Of a stretch of DNA of 64,000 nt, positions 9,691 through 17,146 are shown in pieces; positions within the stretch are counted from its first letter, which is position 1, and the number at the start of each line of letters is the position of its first letter. A program made the translations under genes and the position numbers. Under the pieces are notes generated by a model. The model was not told the DNA's origin. It saw nothing but the letters and a program-made list of their open reading frames with translations, and searched no databases. The DNA is from UBA9647 sp963739335 (GTDB taxonomy: Bacteria; Bacteroidota; Ignavibacteria; UBA10030), in NCBI GenBank assembly GCA_963739335.1, contig CAVUAC010000041.1:1-64000 (forward strand). Reading direction: 5' to 3'.

Positions 9691-10047
9691 ATGTATACTT
9701 TCTTTATCGTTGTGGAAATTCTCACCAGCATTCTGCTCACGATTGTCGTTCTGATGCAGGCAAGCAAGGGTGGTGGACTTGCCGGAACGCTCGGGACGAG
9801 CAACCTTGGGACTGTCTTTGGCGTTCGCCGTACATCAGATTTCTTGACGAAGACCACGACGGTCCTGGCGACGCTTTTCATGGTCCTTGCACTTTTCATC
9901 AACCTCGTCATTCTCCCACGCACAGAGAGGTCGGCGGAAAGCGTCATTCAATCAGGTCCGCAGTCGACGGCGTTGCCACCTGCAGAGCAAGCTGCTCCGG
10001 CTCAGGTCCCTGCGCAAGCCCCGGCTCAAACACCAGCGAAGAAGTAA
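9691..10047 (+). CDS. secG: Preprotein translocase subunit SecG
   Basis: 118-residue SecYEG accessory subunit. It begins MYTFFIVVEILTSILLTIVVLMQASKGGGLAGTLG with the conserved QASKGGGL motif between two membrane helices (about residues 3-22 and 52-72). The C-terminus is an Ala/Pro/Gln-rich tail (AEQAAPAQVPAQAPAQ), often seen in this group. It ends 18 bp before the first tRNA-Lys fragment, so secG and tRNA-Lys formed one transcription unit before the island inserted. Confidence 0.95.
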   Translation: MYTFFIVVEILTSILLTIVVLMQASKGGGLAGTLGTSNLGTVFGVRRTSDFLTKTTTVLATLFMVLALFINLVILPRTERSAESVIQSGPQSTALPPAEQAAPAQVPAQAPAQTPAKK

Positions 10048-10065
10048 TCCCGCGGATTGCCTCTT

Positions 10066-10107
10066 GCACCCATGGCTCAATTGGTAGAGCAACTGACTCT
10101 TAATCAG
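10066..10107 (+). repeat. tRNA-Lys 5' fragment, left island boundary (copy 1)
   Basis: The first 42 nt of tRNA-Lys(CUU), from the acceptor 5' strand to the anticodon stem, are identical to the intact gene at 36439. The 3' half is replaced by unrelated DNA. This is the left attachment scar; the crossover lies within the shared block that ends in the anticodon arm. The following bases (to 10134) form an imperfect inverted copy of the D-arm region. Confidence 0.85.
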
Positions 10108-10185
10108 CCAGCTTGCCCTACCATTGAACCGAGGCCATCCCGTAACGCCCTTCCATTCAAGCGCCTAATTCTTATCCGTGTTCGC

Positions 10186-10260
10186 GTGAGCTTGCCGCAT
10201 GTGTGCCTGTGAGGGACTTGTGAGGAAGTTTTCATGAGCTTTCGATGGACTTCGCCTCAC
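10186..10260 (+). repeat. Left cluster of GTGAGG repeats of element A
   Basis: TGTGAGG occurs at 10208 and 10219, 11 bp apart, with a partial GTGAG at 10186 and an inverted CCTCAC at 10255. A matching cluster lies at the right end of the element. Placement and spacing resemble arm-type recombinase sites; this function is inferred. Confidence 0.5.
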
Positions 10261-10464
10261 TATATGGCAGACTTATGTAGGTGCGAGCAGGTCCGCGATT
10301 TGCGTTATGCGTCGAATGAACCTCTCTTGCATTGCTCCTGACTGCCAATCGAAATTGGTGGATGATTTGACGACGTGCACGTAACTTGTTGCACAGCGTT
10401 TGATTCTATCGCCACTAATAGGTAGATTACCATGCAAGTCTCATTCGTTTTCCAAGGGGAGCCA

Positions 10465-11433
10465 ATGATCGGTCCTGATCCTAGAAGCAACGCCCAGTCA
10501 TCAGAGTACAAGCTGATCTTGGGAGATACCTTCCAGAAGCTTGACACCCTGACCGACTACAAGTTTGACCTCGTTATCACTTCGCCCCCATACAATATGG
10601 GGAAGGAATATGAGAGTAAGCAATCGATCGAAAGTTACCTTGAGACCCAAACTGGTGTCATTGAAAAGCTAGTAAGTCTGACGTCTACACGTGGAAGTAT
10701 TTGCTGGCAAGTCGGCAACTACGTTTCGCGTGGTGAGGTTTTTCCTCTAGACATCTATTACTACCAAATCTTCAAGAAATTCGGGCTAAGACTTAGGAAC
10801 AGGATAATTTGGCATTTTGGACACGGCCTTCACGCGTCGAAAAGATTCTCTGGACGGTACGAGACGATCCTTTGGTTCACGAAGGGAGACGACTACATCT
10901 TCAACTTAGATGATGTGCGGATGCAGGCTAAGTATCCAGGGAAACGTTATTTCAAGGGGCCTAAACGAGGTCAAATATCTGGAAATCCGAAAGGAAAGAA
11001 CCCTTCGGACGTGTGGGAGATCGTTTTACAGGATTGGGAAAACGAGTTATGGGACATCCCAAATGTCAAAGCAAATCATCCAGAAAAGACGGAGCATCCT
11101 TGTCAATACCCAATCGAGCTTGTCGGACGATGTGTGTTAGCGCTGACGAATGAGAAAAGTTGGGTACTAGATCCCTACTTAGGAGTTGGCTCAAGTGTTC
11201 TCGCTGCTTTGGCCAACAAGCGGAATGCTGTCGGGATAGAGAGGGAGAAAAGGTATTTGGACGTTGCAAGACAAAGGGTGACGGCTTTGAAATCTGGTAA
11301 GCTCAAAATCAGGCCCATCGGGAAACCGATTCACGTTCCATCACCGAACGACAAAGTCGCTCAAATTCCTCAAGAATGGCTAAAGGTCAAACATGAAGAT
11401 CGGGGCGAAGTACTCCCATTTGAACGGTCTTGA
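10465..11433 (+). CDS. DNA methyltransferase of a type II restriction-modification system (beta class)
   Basis: About 322 residues. The catalytic motif TSPPYN (near residue 40) precedes the SAM-binding motif DPYLGVGSSVLAAL (near 240), the beta-class order found in N4-cytosine and some N6-adenine methylases. ATG 10465 is chosen because AAGGGGAG lies at 10454-10461; an upstream ATG at 10432 lacks this. It overlaps the endonuclease gene by 41 bp. It should protect host DNA from the partner enzyme. The pair sits alone between two tRNA-Lys fragments, so it is a compact mobile cargo. Confidence 0.88.
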   Translation: MIGPDPRSNAQSSEYKLILGDTFQKLDTLTDYKFDLVITSPPYNMGKEYESKQSIESYLETQTGVIEKLVSLTSTRGSICWQVGNYVSRGEVFPLDIYYYQIFKKFGLRLRNRIIWHFGHGLHASKRFSGRYETILWFTKGDDYIFNLDDVRMQAKYPGKRYFKGPKRGQISGNPKGKNPSDVWEIVLQDWENELWDIPNVKANHPEKTEHPCQYPIELVGRCVLALTNEKSWVLDPYLGVGSSVLAALANKRNAVGIEREKRYLDVARQRVTALKSGKLKIRPIGKPIHVPSPNDKVAQIPQEWLKVKHEDRGEVLPFERS

Positions 11434-12004
11434 GTGGATGATAGTGCATCAAAAGAGTGTGTGGAAGGAGATCCGTGACGTTATCGAGAGCATTAACGCC
11501 GAGAGGTATCGGACAAAGGTCAGCAAAGAGAGGGGGATGGTAGGAAAAAAGTTGCTTGCGCCGATTGAACTGAATACAGCAACCGGGCGTGCTTTCAAGG
11601 CCAAAGGTTGGCATCCGTCTCGTTATGACTACTATGTTACGGACGACTACAATTTAACATTGGACATAATGCACCTTCCCCTCGATGATCAAAAGAAAAG
11701 AATTGAAGCAGAGGGAAAGCAACTCCTGAGTTCATACAATCAGACCGATTTTCAGAAGAATAGAGTCGCGGTCGAGGTGCAACTCGGCAAATATAGTTTC
11801 ATCGAATTTGATCTATTTGTGAAGCACCTTGGATTCTATATCGGGAATTCGATCGATGTAGGAGTTGAGATTGTGCCGACGAAAAAGATGCAGGCGCAGA
11901 TGTCATCAGGGCCTGGTTATTTCGAAAGAGTAATACATCATATCGCGCGTCAAGGTAGAGGTGCTCCGGCTGTCCCACTGGTTCTCATTGGTGTGGAACC
12001 GTAG
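11393..12004 (+). CDS. Type II restriction endonuclease, BglII/BstYI-like
   Basis: 203 residues. The core RYDYYVTDDYNL ... VAVEVQLGKYSFIEFDLFV resembles the BglII catalytic region (an Asp-containing strand followed by E-V-Q on the next strand), and the end VPLVLIGVE matches the BglII-type IRLVGL strand. BglII and BstYI cut A/RGATCT/Y, so a GATC-centred site is likely, but the specificity is not proven. The gene begins inside the methylase gene, so translation is coupled. Confidence 0.75.
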   Translation: MKIGAKYSHLNGLEWMIVHQKSVWKEIRDVIESINAERYRTKVSKERGMVGKKLLAPIELNTATGRAFKAKGWHPSRYDYYVTDDYNLTLDIMHLPLDDQKKRIEAEGKQLLSSYNQTDFQKNRVAVEVQLGKYSFIEFDLFVKHLGFYIGNSIDVGVEIVPTKKMQAQMSSGPGYFERVIHHIARQGRGAPAVPLVLIGVEP

Positions 12005-12063
12005 TCGATCATTCGCCCTTAGTTCCACATATCCCTTTCAAAACAATCCACTTGTGTTGCGTC

Positions 12064-12166
12064 GTGAGGAATTCCTGTGTATATTCAGGTGAATAAAGCG
12101 TGAGGTATGTGAGAGGCGCAATATGTGCTGTGAAGGACGCTGCAAGGTGTGAGGAAACTGTGAGGG
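12064..12166 (+). repeat. Right cluster of GTGAGG repeats of element A
   Basis: GTGAGG occurs at 12064, 12100, 12149 and 12160, plus GTGAGAGG at 12109. The last two are 11 bp apart, the same spacing as the pair at 10209/10220, and one shares CTGTGAGGGA with the left end. The cluster ends 84 bp before the second tRNA-Lys fragment. Confidence 0.55.
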
Positions 12167-12249
12167 AACTGAGAGTAGCAAAATGAGACTGAAGGCGTTT
12201 TGGCAAATCCGGCAACCGGAAGTCTGCCAATTTGAATGAGTGACAGCAT

Positions 12250-12290
12250 GCACCCATGGCTCAATTGGTAGAGCAACTGACTCTTAATCA
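12250..12290 (+). repeat. tRNA-Lys 5' fragment between elements A and B (copy 2)
   Basis: 41 nt identical to the 5' half of tRNA-Lys, then AAGGTGACTGG, unrelated to tRNA. It separates the restriction-modification islet from the prophage-like element. The distances give a 2184-bp element A (10066 to 12250) and a 24189-bp element B (12250 to 36439). Confidence 0.85.
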
Positions 12291-12358
12291 AAGGTGACTG
12301 GAGATTTGATGAAATCTCGCAGAAAGATCAACCGTTTTCGGACGGATTTTTGCATTTT

Positions 12359-12435
12359 AACTGCGAAGTAACTGCGCCGTTATGTGGCACCACCAGACGC
12401 TACCTCCCTGATTTGAGTCACTGCAAAGTAACTGC
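12359..12435 (+). repeat. Direct repeats CTGCRAAGTAACTGC, possible arm sites of element B
   Basis: CTGCGAAGTAACTGC at 12361 and CTGCAAAGTAACTGC at 12421 are exactly 60 bp apart, each next to a TTTTGCATT stretch in opposite flank order. They lie just inside the left end of element B and differ from the GTGAGG repeats of element A. Confidence 0.45.
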
Positions 12436-12525
12436 TTGGTTTTGCATTCGGCCGTCTTCTGAAAACTCTAGGTGCCATCACCGTTGGGTTGCGGGTCGAG
12501 GTGTTGGCGGGGGAGGATTTGCCGT

Positions 12526-12532
12526 TTGTTAG
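12526..12532 (-). other. Integron attC-like half site at the end of cassette 2
   Basis: GTTAGGC on the plus strand (GCCTAAC on the coding strand) 16 nt after the stop of the DUF4145 gene, preceded by the context GATCGGCTGCGCAGCG that is nearly repeated before the attC at 13218. No matching second half is found within 150 bp, so the site is probably truncated by the element end. Confidence 0.4.
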
Positions 12533-12547
12533 GCGCTGCGCAGCCGA

Positions 12548-13165
12548 TCATTTATTTCGACGACGAGTCTTCTTGGCGAGTTTGCGACGTAGATATTCCT
12601 CTTGCTTTTGCGCAAGCACGTAGATGTAGTGACAGATTGCATGCGCAAACTCCAGAATATCGTCCGCGTCTTGCCGCGAGGTTGTCTGATCGTTGGCATG
12701 CGCGCCTATGTTTCGCTCCTTTCGCAACAAATCGCCCCAGCTATAGAGCATTTCGTCGATGATCTTAGCATTCCTTAGAAGTTGAAGGCCTTCCTGCAAG
12801 TTGTTCGGCTTGCCCAGCTTGTCAAGGCACACAGCTTCGACCGCTTTGCCAACCATTACAGCGCACGCAGAGTACACGCCAGCATTATAGCAGTCTACTG
12901 CGTCACTCAAGGCTGCGGCCACAAGAGTCGGAAAGGCCTGGAGCTGCATGGATTTGGGCGGGGGCCAGAGAATATTCTGGGGATGAATGTCTTTCAGCGA
13001 GCGAGCAGATAGCCTACGAGGATCACTCGAAAGGCAGATACCCTGACAGCTGTTGCATTCCACCAGGTAGTACGTCGCTGTGAAGTACACTCCGCCCGTA
13101 ATTCTCTTTGAGAACAAGATTGTCGCCTCGGCGATATTGCGACACTGTGGACATTTGATCTTCAT
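12548..13165 (-). CDS. DUF4145-like protein with zinc ribbon, integron cassette gene 2
   Basis: 205 residues. The N-terminus has a zinc ribbon (MKIKCPQC ... ECNSCQGICLS, four Cys). The rest matches the helical DUF4145 pattern: ALSDAVDCYNAGVYSACAVMVGKAVEAVCLDKLG, then LLRKERNIGAHANDQT and a Lys/Arg-rich C-terminus. DUF4145 proteins are common next to restriction and other defence genes and in cassettes, but their activity is unknown. Start ATG 13165 has an upstream GAGGAG. It lies between attC-like sites with cassette spacing (53 nt from the upstream site, 16 nt to the downstream one). Confidence 0.75.
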   Translation of the reverse strand: MKIKCPQCRNIAEATILFSKRITGGVYFTATYYLVECNSCQGICLSSDPRRLSARSLKDIHPQNILWPPPKSMQLQAFPTLVAAALSDAVDCYNAGVYSACAVMVGKAVEAVCLDKLGKPNNLQEGLQLLRNAKIIDEMLYSWGDLLRKERNIGAHANDQTTSRQDADDILEFAHAICHYIYVLAQKQEEYLRRKLAKKTRRRNK

Positions 13166-13217
13166 GCTAAAGGCTCCTCAGATAGGATGATGCCAATACT
13201 GAGATCGGCTGCGTTGC

Positions 13218-13372
13218 GTCTAACGTCCGAGGCAAAACGCCGTTGCGTTTGCCTCTATTGACATTCTATGATTGTGGCAAACGCAATGGAGCGAGCTCTT
13301 TATAGCGAGCCAATCTTTGTTCTAACTCTTGCCTATACAGAGAGCGAGCGCCGTTTTGCCGATTGTTAGGCG
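13218..13372 (-). other. Integron attC-like recombination site
   Basis: The outer boxes are GTCTAAC (13218-13224, fits RYYYAAC) and GTTAGGC (13366-13372, fits GTTRRRY). Inside them GGCAAAACG and CGTTTTGCC pair, separated from the outer boxes by unequal spacers, as in attC sites. The 155-bp length is at the upper end for attC, with a partly self-complementary interior. It lies 52 nt after one ORF stop and 53 nt before the next start. I see no integron integrase. Confidence 0.6.
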
Positions 13373-13423
13373 TTCGTTGCCGGAGCGGTAGTTATTTGTC
13401 CATACTTTCGTATCAATGTACAA

Positions 13424-13924
13424 CTATTTCTTTGACGCGGCGGCCGCAAACACCTGGCAGGCAGCCTCCTTCGGTAGAGCGTACTTCAAGGGACCGCATG
13501 GTATTCTACTGAGATCGAGAGCGATGTCTTCAAGCGAAGGGTTGCCATCAATCTGAAAACGAGCCTGTACGTTATAGACAAGGTCGTTCATCGATCCAAG
13601 CGTATGACGGTTGGTCTTCCGCGTCAACTGGACTTGCGCGTATTCACGCAGTTCTTCATCGACAAGCTTGTCCGGTACACCAATGGCCTTGAGGAGCGCT
13701 TGAAGCGAAAGCACAAATCGTGGCCAAAACGTGCTAGACTGCTTTAGTGGAAGGACGACTGAGAGTAGCGTGCGCTCGTTTGTGATCAGAATACACGGGT
13801 ATCGGCCAACGTTGAATGAGTTGGCACTCCAATCGCCGAGCTTATTCGTGCTTGGCAATGTGGTTTCAACCGTTGAGTACGGGAGCCTCTTCGACAGCTT
13901 CAATGTACAATTCAGTGTGACCAT
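13424..13924 (-). CDS. DUF6933-like protein, integron cassette gene 1
   Basis: 166 residues. The pattern MVTLNCTLKLSKRL, then LGDWSANSFNV, then CILITNERTLLSVVLPL, then RKTNRHTLGSMNDLVYN near residue 105 resembles the DUF6933 domain (unknown function), often found in mobile cassettes. Soluble, no signal. Lies upstream of the attC at 13218-13372 in the correct orientation for a cassette, and 55 nt from a GTTAGGC box at 13979. Confidence 0.65.
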   Translation of the reverse strand: MVTLNCTLKLSKRLPYSTVETTLPSTNKLGDWSANSFNVGRYPCILITNERTLLSVVLPLKQSSTFWPRFVLSLQALLKAIGVPDKLVDEELREYAQVQLTRKTNRHTLGSMNDLVYNVQARFQIDGNPSLEDIALDLSRIPCGPLKYALPKEAACQVFAAAASKK

Positions 13925-13978
13925 GATTCCTTACCAGGGCGGCCGCCGCCCTTGATAACCGATGCGACGGCAATGACG

Positions 13979-13985
13979 CCTAACT
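13979..13985 (-). other. Integron R-box at the start of cassette 1
   Basis: GCCTAAC on the plus strand, i.e. GTTAGGC on the cassette coding strand, 55 nt upstream of gene 1. It marks the cassette junction. No partner box is seen further out, so it may be a remnant or an attI-like simple site. Confidence 0.4.
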
Positions 13986-14141
13986 ACCGTAAAGATGTAC
14001 TTCGCTTATATCACCAGAAGAGATGGAACAACGCAGTACTGCGTTTTTGTCACCCATAGATACAAAACCTCCCCGATCGCACCGCGACCCTAGGGGTTTC
14101 TTCTTCACAGCCAACAAGACCATCCAGATCCGTGGGCACTA

Positions 14142-14556
14142 TCATCTGGGAAAAAGGTAATGGACTTTCAAGTCTATGTCAATTTCTTCTCGCTGCTGCA
14201 AAACCGAAGGAGCAATATCGGCTGGTTCTGCTGGGTTGTTATTCCACTCAGATACCTTTATCTTTGAGCGGTGGCAGACGTTCTCTGAGTTCGTCGTATC
14301 TTTCCTCGACAGGGGGGCACGTAGGTCGATCACCAATCTGCCTGATTGGCTCACTCGCTGTTCGTAAGAGCGGCGAAGATCGACGAAACGCTTGAAGGTG
14401 CGGGACGAAGGAAACGCCAGTGCGGTCGGCTCGGAGATAGCTGCTCACCTGAGACGTGAGAGAGTGCCTTGAGTTGACCGCACGAAACTGCCGAGCAGTA
14501 GTTCGACCGGCAAAATGTTGTGACCACAATTTTTGCATCTTGTCCGCCATATCCAA
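14142..14556 (-). pseudogene. Possible frameshifted hypothetical gene
   Basis: Two adjacent frames read MDMADKMQKLWSQHF...EERYDELRERLPPLK and KVSEWNNNPAEPADIAPSVLQ...; removing one base near 14260 would join them into about 137 residues. I recognise no family. The segment starts 44 bp after the recombinase stop on the same strand. Plus-strand alternatives are no better. The DNA at 13986-14141 shows nothing I can support. Confidence 0.3.
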
Positions 14557-14599
14557 CGGTTCTGGTCGAACAATTTTGATAGTTTTAGTCTGCGGAAGA

Positions 14600-15517
14600 T
14601 CATGCCAGTCCCCTCCTTCGTTGAATCCGATCGACAGTTCCTATCCGATCAAGGTGAGTATATCGTTCGATAGTCGCCACCGAGGAATGCCCCGTCAGGG
14701 CTTTTATCTCGATGGGATTACAACCAGCCTCCGCAGCGTCCGTCACGGCAAAATGGCGAAAGGAGTGAGGCGTTATTTTCTTGTGGAGATCCGCGAGATC
14801 AGCGTAGTGTTGGACCATATTGTAAATTGATTGGTCGCTCAGTGGTTCCTCTTTCCGGTTTCGAAATAGGGGTTCGTCTGGCCGGACGGGTCCGAGAGTC
14901 TCGAGGTAGCGCCCGATCGCCGCGACTAACCCTTCTGTCAGGGGCAGGATCCGTCCTTTGTCCCGCTTCCCGATTACCCGGAGCAAAGTGCGACTAGCCG
15001 CATTTTTTGACAAGGTCGAGACGGTTAGGGATATGAGCTCGTGCCGTCTCAAGCCCAACTCGGCCAGCATCCTGAGAATGCAGTAATCCCTGGGATGGGG
15101 AGCGGCAAGGGCGAGCATTGACCCGACCTCATCCCGCGTTAGCACCTCCTTGACGGCGTTATGGACCTTCGGAATTCGGACCGAGGCCAACGGGTTAGAT
15201 TCGATCACCCCGACCTCGGCACAGAACGCAAAATGGCTCCTAAGCGCTGCAATCGCCCGGGCCTGGGTTGCCGTACTTTTATTTGCGGCCTTGAGATGTT
15301 CCCGCCAGCTTTGGACAAGCTGGAGCACGTGGAGCCGGTCAACGGATCGCAGACTGTTGAGCGTGTAACCTGCGAACCCGATGAACGCCAGGATATCATA
15401 GCGGTAAGCTCGCGCCGTCGTCGCTGGGAAGCGCTTGAGCCATGTGTCAAACAGGTCGGCGTTAGTCACATCTCGCAACCGAACCCGGTTATCGATCAAA
15501 GAGATCGCGTTATTCAT
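14600..15517 (-). CDS. XerC/D-like tyrosine recombinase
   Basis: 305 residues with an N-terminal SAM-like core-binding domain and a C-terminal catalytic domain. The catalytic set is visible: Arg in LAELGLRRHEL, Lys in VIGKRDKGR, HSFRH (HxxR), His in TGHSS and Tyr in ERYTHLD. Length and pattern fit Xer-type rather than IntI, since the IntI-specific insert is not apparent. It may belong to the prophage or to a third element; its att sites are not identified. It lies upstream of the cassettes, leftward like the phage genes. Confidence 0.88.
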   Translation of the reverse strand: MNNAISLIDNRVRLRDVTNADLFDTWLKRFPATTARAYRYDILAFIGFAGYTLNSLRSVDRLHVLQLVQSWREHLKAANKSTATQARAIAALRSHFAFCAEVGVIESNPLASVRIPKVHNAVKEVLTRDEVGSMLALAAPHPRDYCILRMLAELGLRRHELISLTVSTLSKNAASRTLLRVIGKRDKGRILPLTEGLVAAIGRYLETLGPVRPDEPLFRNRKEEPLSDQSIYNMVQHYADLADLHKKITPHSFRHFAVTDAAEAGCNPIEIKALTGHSSVATIERYTHLDRIGTVDRIQRRRGLA

Positions 15518-15566
15518 TTACTCCTCCGTTACGTCCTCGATCCTACGTCTATTTATGCGTAGAGTC

Positions 15567-15692
15567 TCATCGCAACAGATCCAGGAGCATCAGGGCAGCC
15601 ACAAAGCTAATCAGGAAGACCAGGGCGAGTATCCATGCCGGCATGTGCTTGTGGATTTTCTTTGAAGTCCGCCGATGCTTATGATGTTTCAT
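15567..15692 (-). CDS. Small single-helix membrane protein (41 aa)
   Basis: 41 residues: a His/Lys/Arg-rich N-terminus (MKHHKHRRTSKKIHKH) and one hydrophobic helix from about residue 18 (PAWILALVFLISFVAALML). The start codon is one base after the stop of the preceding gene (TAAGATG), so translation is probably coupled. Function unknown. Confidence 0.55.
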   Translation of the reverse strand: MKHHKHRRTSKKIHKHMPAWILALVFLISFVAALMLLDLLR

Positions 15693-15693
15693 C

Positions 15694-16080
15694 TTAGTGT
15701 TCACTCGGCAAAAGCAAGACGTTCCCCTCGACGTATAACTTTATCGCGGGCAAGGGAAAGTCCGTATACTCGATCTCTTGGGTTACGAGAACCGGCTGAT
15801 TCGAGTCGGCCTGGCAGGTGAGTACTGCCCTGTCGCCCTTGTTTCTTGTGAGCGTCCAGAGCTGGAAGCCTTGCAGTCCTGCATAATGTGAGCTAGACCC
15901 GATTCTATGCTGATACGATGCTATTGCATCGATCAGCCAGTAAGCGCCGGCCTCGTCGGCCAGGAATTTGACCCCATCCGTGTACAGGATATGCCCGGTC
16001 CAGTGACGATAATACTGTTCGGTTCCGATGAACTGCGCAAGCGCCGCCTCGAACTCGTTCGGTGTTGTTATTTTTGTCAC
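15694..16080 (-). CDS. DUF6876-like mobile-element protein
   Basis: 128 residues with FIGTEQYYRHWTGHILYTDG and AGAYWLIDAIASYQ, the signature of the DUF6876 family seen in phages and plasmids; function unknown. RBS-like GGAGG precedes the start. First large gene of the leftward small-gene cluster's distal end. Confidence 0.65.
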   Translation of the reverse strand: MTKITTPNEFEAALAQFIGTEQYYRHWTGHILYTDGVKFLADEAGAYWLIDAIASYQHRIGSSSHYAGLQGFQLWTLTRNKGDRAVLTCQADSNQPVLVTQEIEYTDFPLPAIKLYVEGNVLLLPSEH

Positions 16081-16097
16081 GGGTTACCTCCGTTATG

Positions 16098-16529
16098 TTA
16101 CCCCTTGAATTCGGATAAGGGGCATAACGACCCTGGCACAAAGATGATGCAGTCGAAACCATCGTCGCCGCCGAATTCGTGCCAGGCATCCTCGCCGTAC
16201 TTCGCCAGCATCTTTCTCACAAGCTCCGAGGAATGATCCGTTAGTTTTATGAGCAGCCCGTTCGAACCCATGCGGACATGAATTCGAAAGCGCCGAACCT
16301 CCTTCGGGATAACAACCCCCACCCCGGAACCATCGGTTATGACCTCCGCCTCGTCCCCGAGCTGCCAGCTAGGTTTCGGTGTCGGCTTGCCGTCCGTTAA
16401 TGCCGGCGTTAGGACCAGAAGCCCCGGGTCAGAGAGCCAGATGCTTTTCCAGACGGCTATCCCGCCCCGTCCAACGAGCCATGCCCGGGCCCGGTCCACC
16501 ACCTCGGGCTTTATTCTCAGCTTTTCCAA
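16098..16529 (-). CDS. Hypothetical phage protein
   Basis: 143 residues; not recognised. Soluble, beta-rich in the middle (DEAEVITDGSGVGVVIPKEVRRFRIHV), with an acidic C-terminal part. It follows the 16534-16908 gene by 4 bp, so it belongs to the same leftward operon. Confidence 0.55.
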   Translation of the reverse strand: MEKLRIKPEVVDRARAWLVGRGGIAVWKSIWLSDPGLLVLTPALTDGKPTPKPSWQLGDEAEVITDGSGVGVVIPKEVRRFRIHVRMGSNGLLIKLTDHSSELVRKMLAKYGEDAWHEFGGDDGFDCIIFVPGSLCPLSEFKG

Positions 16530-16533
16530 ATCG

Positions 16534-16908
16534 TCATCTCCGGTTTTGATCTTTCCCGAATTTGCCCTGCCTGACTTTTGCCAGGAGGTCCTTGTATTTT
16601 TCCTGAAGCAAGGATGCTTCGCCCTCGGGTTGTTTCGTGGCGCTCCAAAGGCTGACGAAAGCCTCCTCTTTTTCTTTCGCGACCTTCCATTTAGTTATCT
16701 CAGAGGCATCGGCCCCCTCGATGTCAAAGTCCATCACAACGACCTCGGAGCCTTGCGGGATACCCTCGATGTCCTGGATTAGGCCGCCCTTCAGAGTGAT
16801 GAAAATGCGGTGCTTGTGTGCCGGACAGCCGCGGCCGGTCACTCTCACTCGAACCCCAAGAACGTCTTTGAAATAACCGCACGTGCATTCTTTTTTGACC
16901 CGTCCCAT
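16534..16908 (-). CDS. Hypothetical phage protein with Cys/His-containing N-terminus
   Basis: 124 residues. The first 35 residues contain CTCGYFKD and CPAHKHR, which could bind zinc. The middle IFITLKGGLIQDIEGIPQGSEVVVMDFDIEGA is a pattern found in small mobile-element proteins; the C-terminus is a charged helix. Function unknown. Confidence 0.55.
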   Translation of the reverse strand: MGRVKKECTCGYFKDVLGVRVRVTGRGCPAHKHRIFITLKGGLIQDIEGIPQGSEVVVMDFDIEGADASEITKWKVAKEKEEAFVSLWSATKQPEGEASLLQEKYKDLLAKVRQGKFGKDQNRR

Positions 16909-16912
16909 TGTT

Positions 16913-17146
16913 TTATCCTTTCAGTTTGTTGATTGATTCCACGAATCGGCACCAGAGCGTTGAGTCGTACCACGGATGAAGATACTTGAGTACCATGTCC
17001 GACAGCTTAACCACCTCCTCGACCGCCTCGGCCTTTTTCTTGAGCGCTGGGAAGTGCTCGTTGATCGTATCGACGCAATCAGCGCCGTTGATGTCTCGGT
17101 CAGTGCCGAAACCGAGACCCTCAAGCGATTCGATGAATTTTCTCAT
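16913..17146 (-). CDS. Hypothetical phage protein
   Basis: 77 residues with NGADCVDTINEHFPALKKKAEAVEEVV, a short motif common in small phage and plasmid proteins. Its start overlaps the stop of the preceding gene at 17143-17146 (ATGA), so the two are translationally coupled. No known function. Confidence 0.55.
   Translation of the reverse strand: MRKFIESLEGLGFGTDRDINGADCVDTINEHFPALKKKAEAVEEVVKLSDMVLKYLHPWYDSTLWCRFVESINKLKG

Noticed and set aside
9672..10103. Overlapping frame on the secG strand
   Set aside because: It lies in a different frame over secG, which has clear family similarity.
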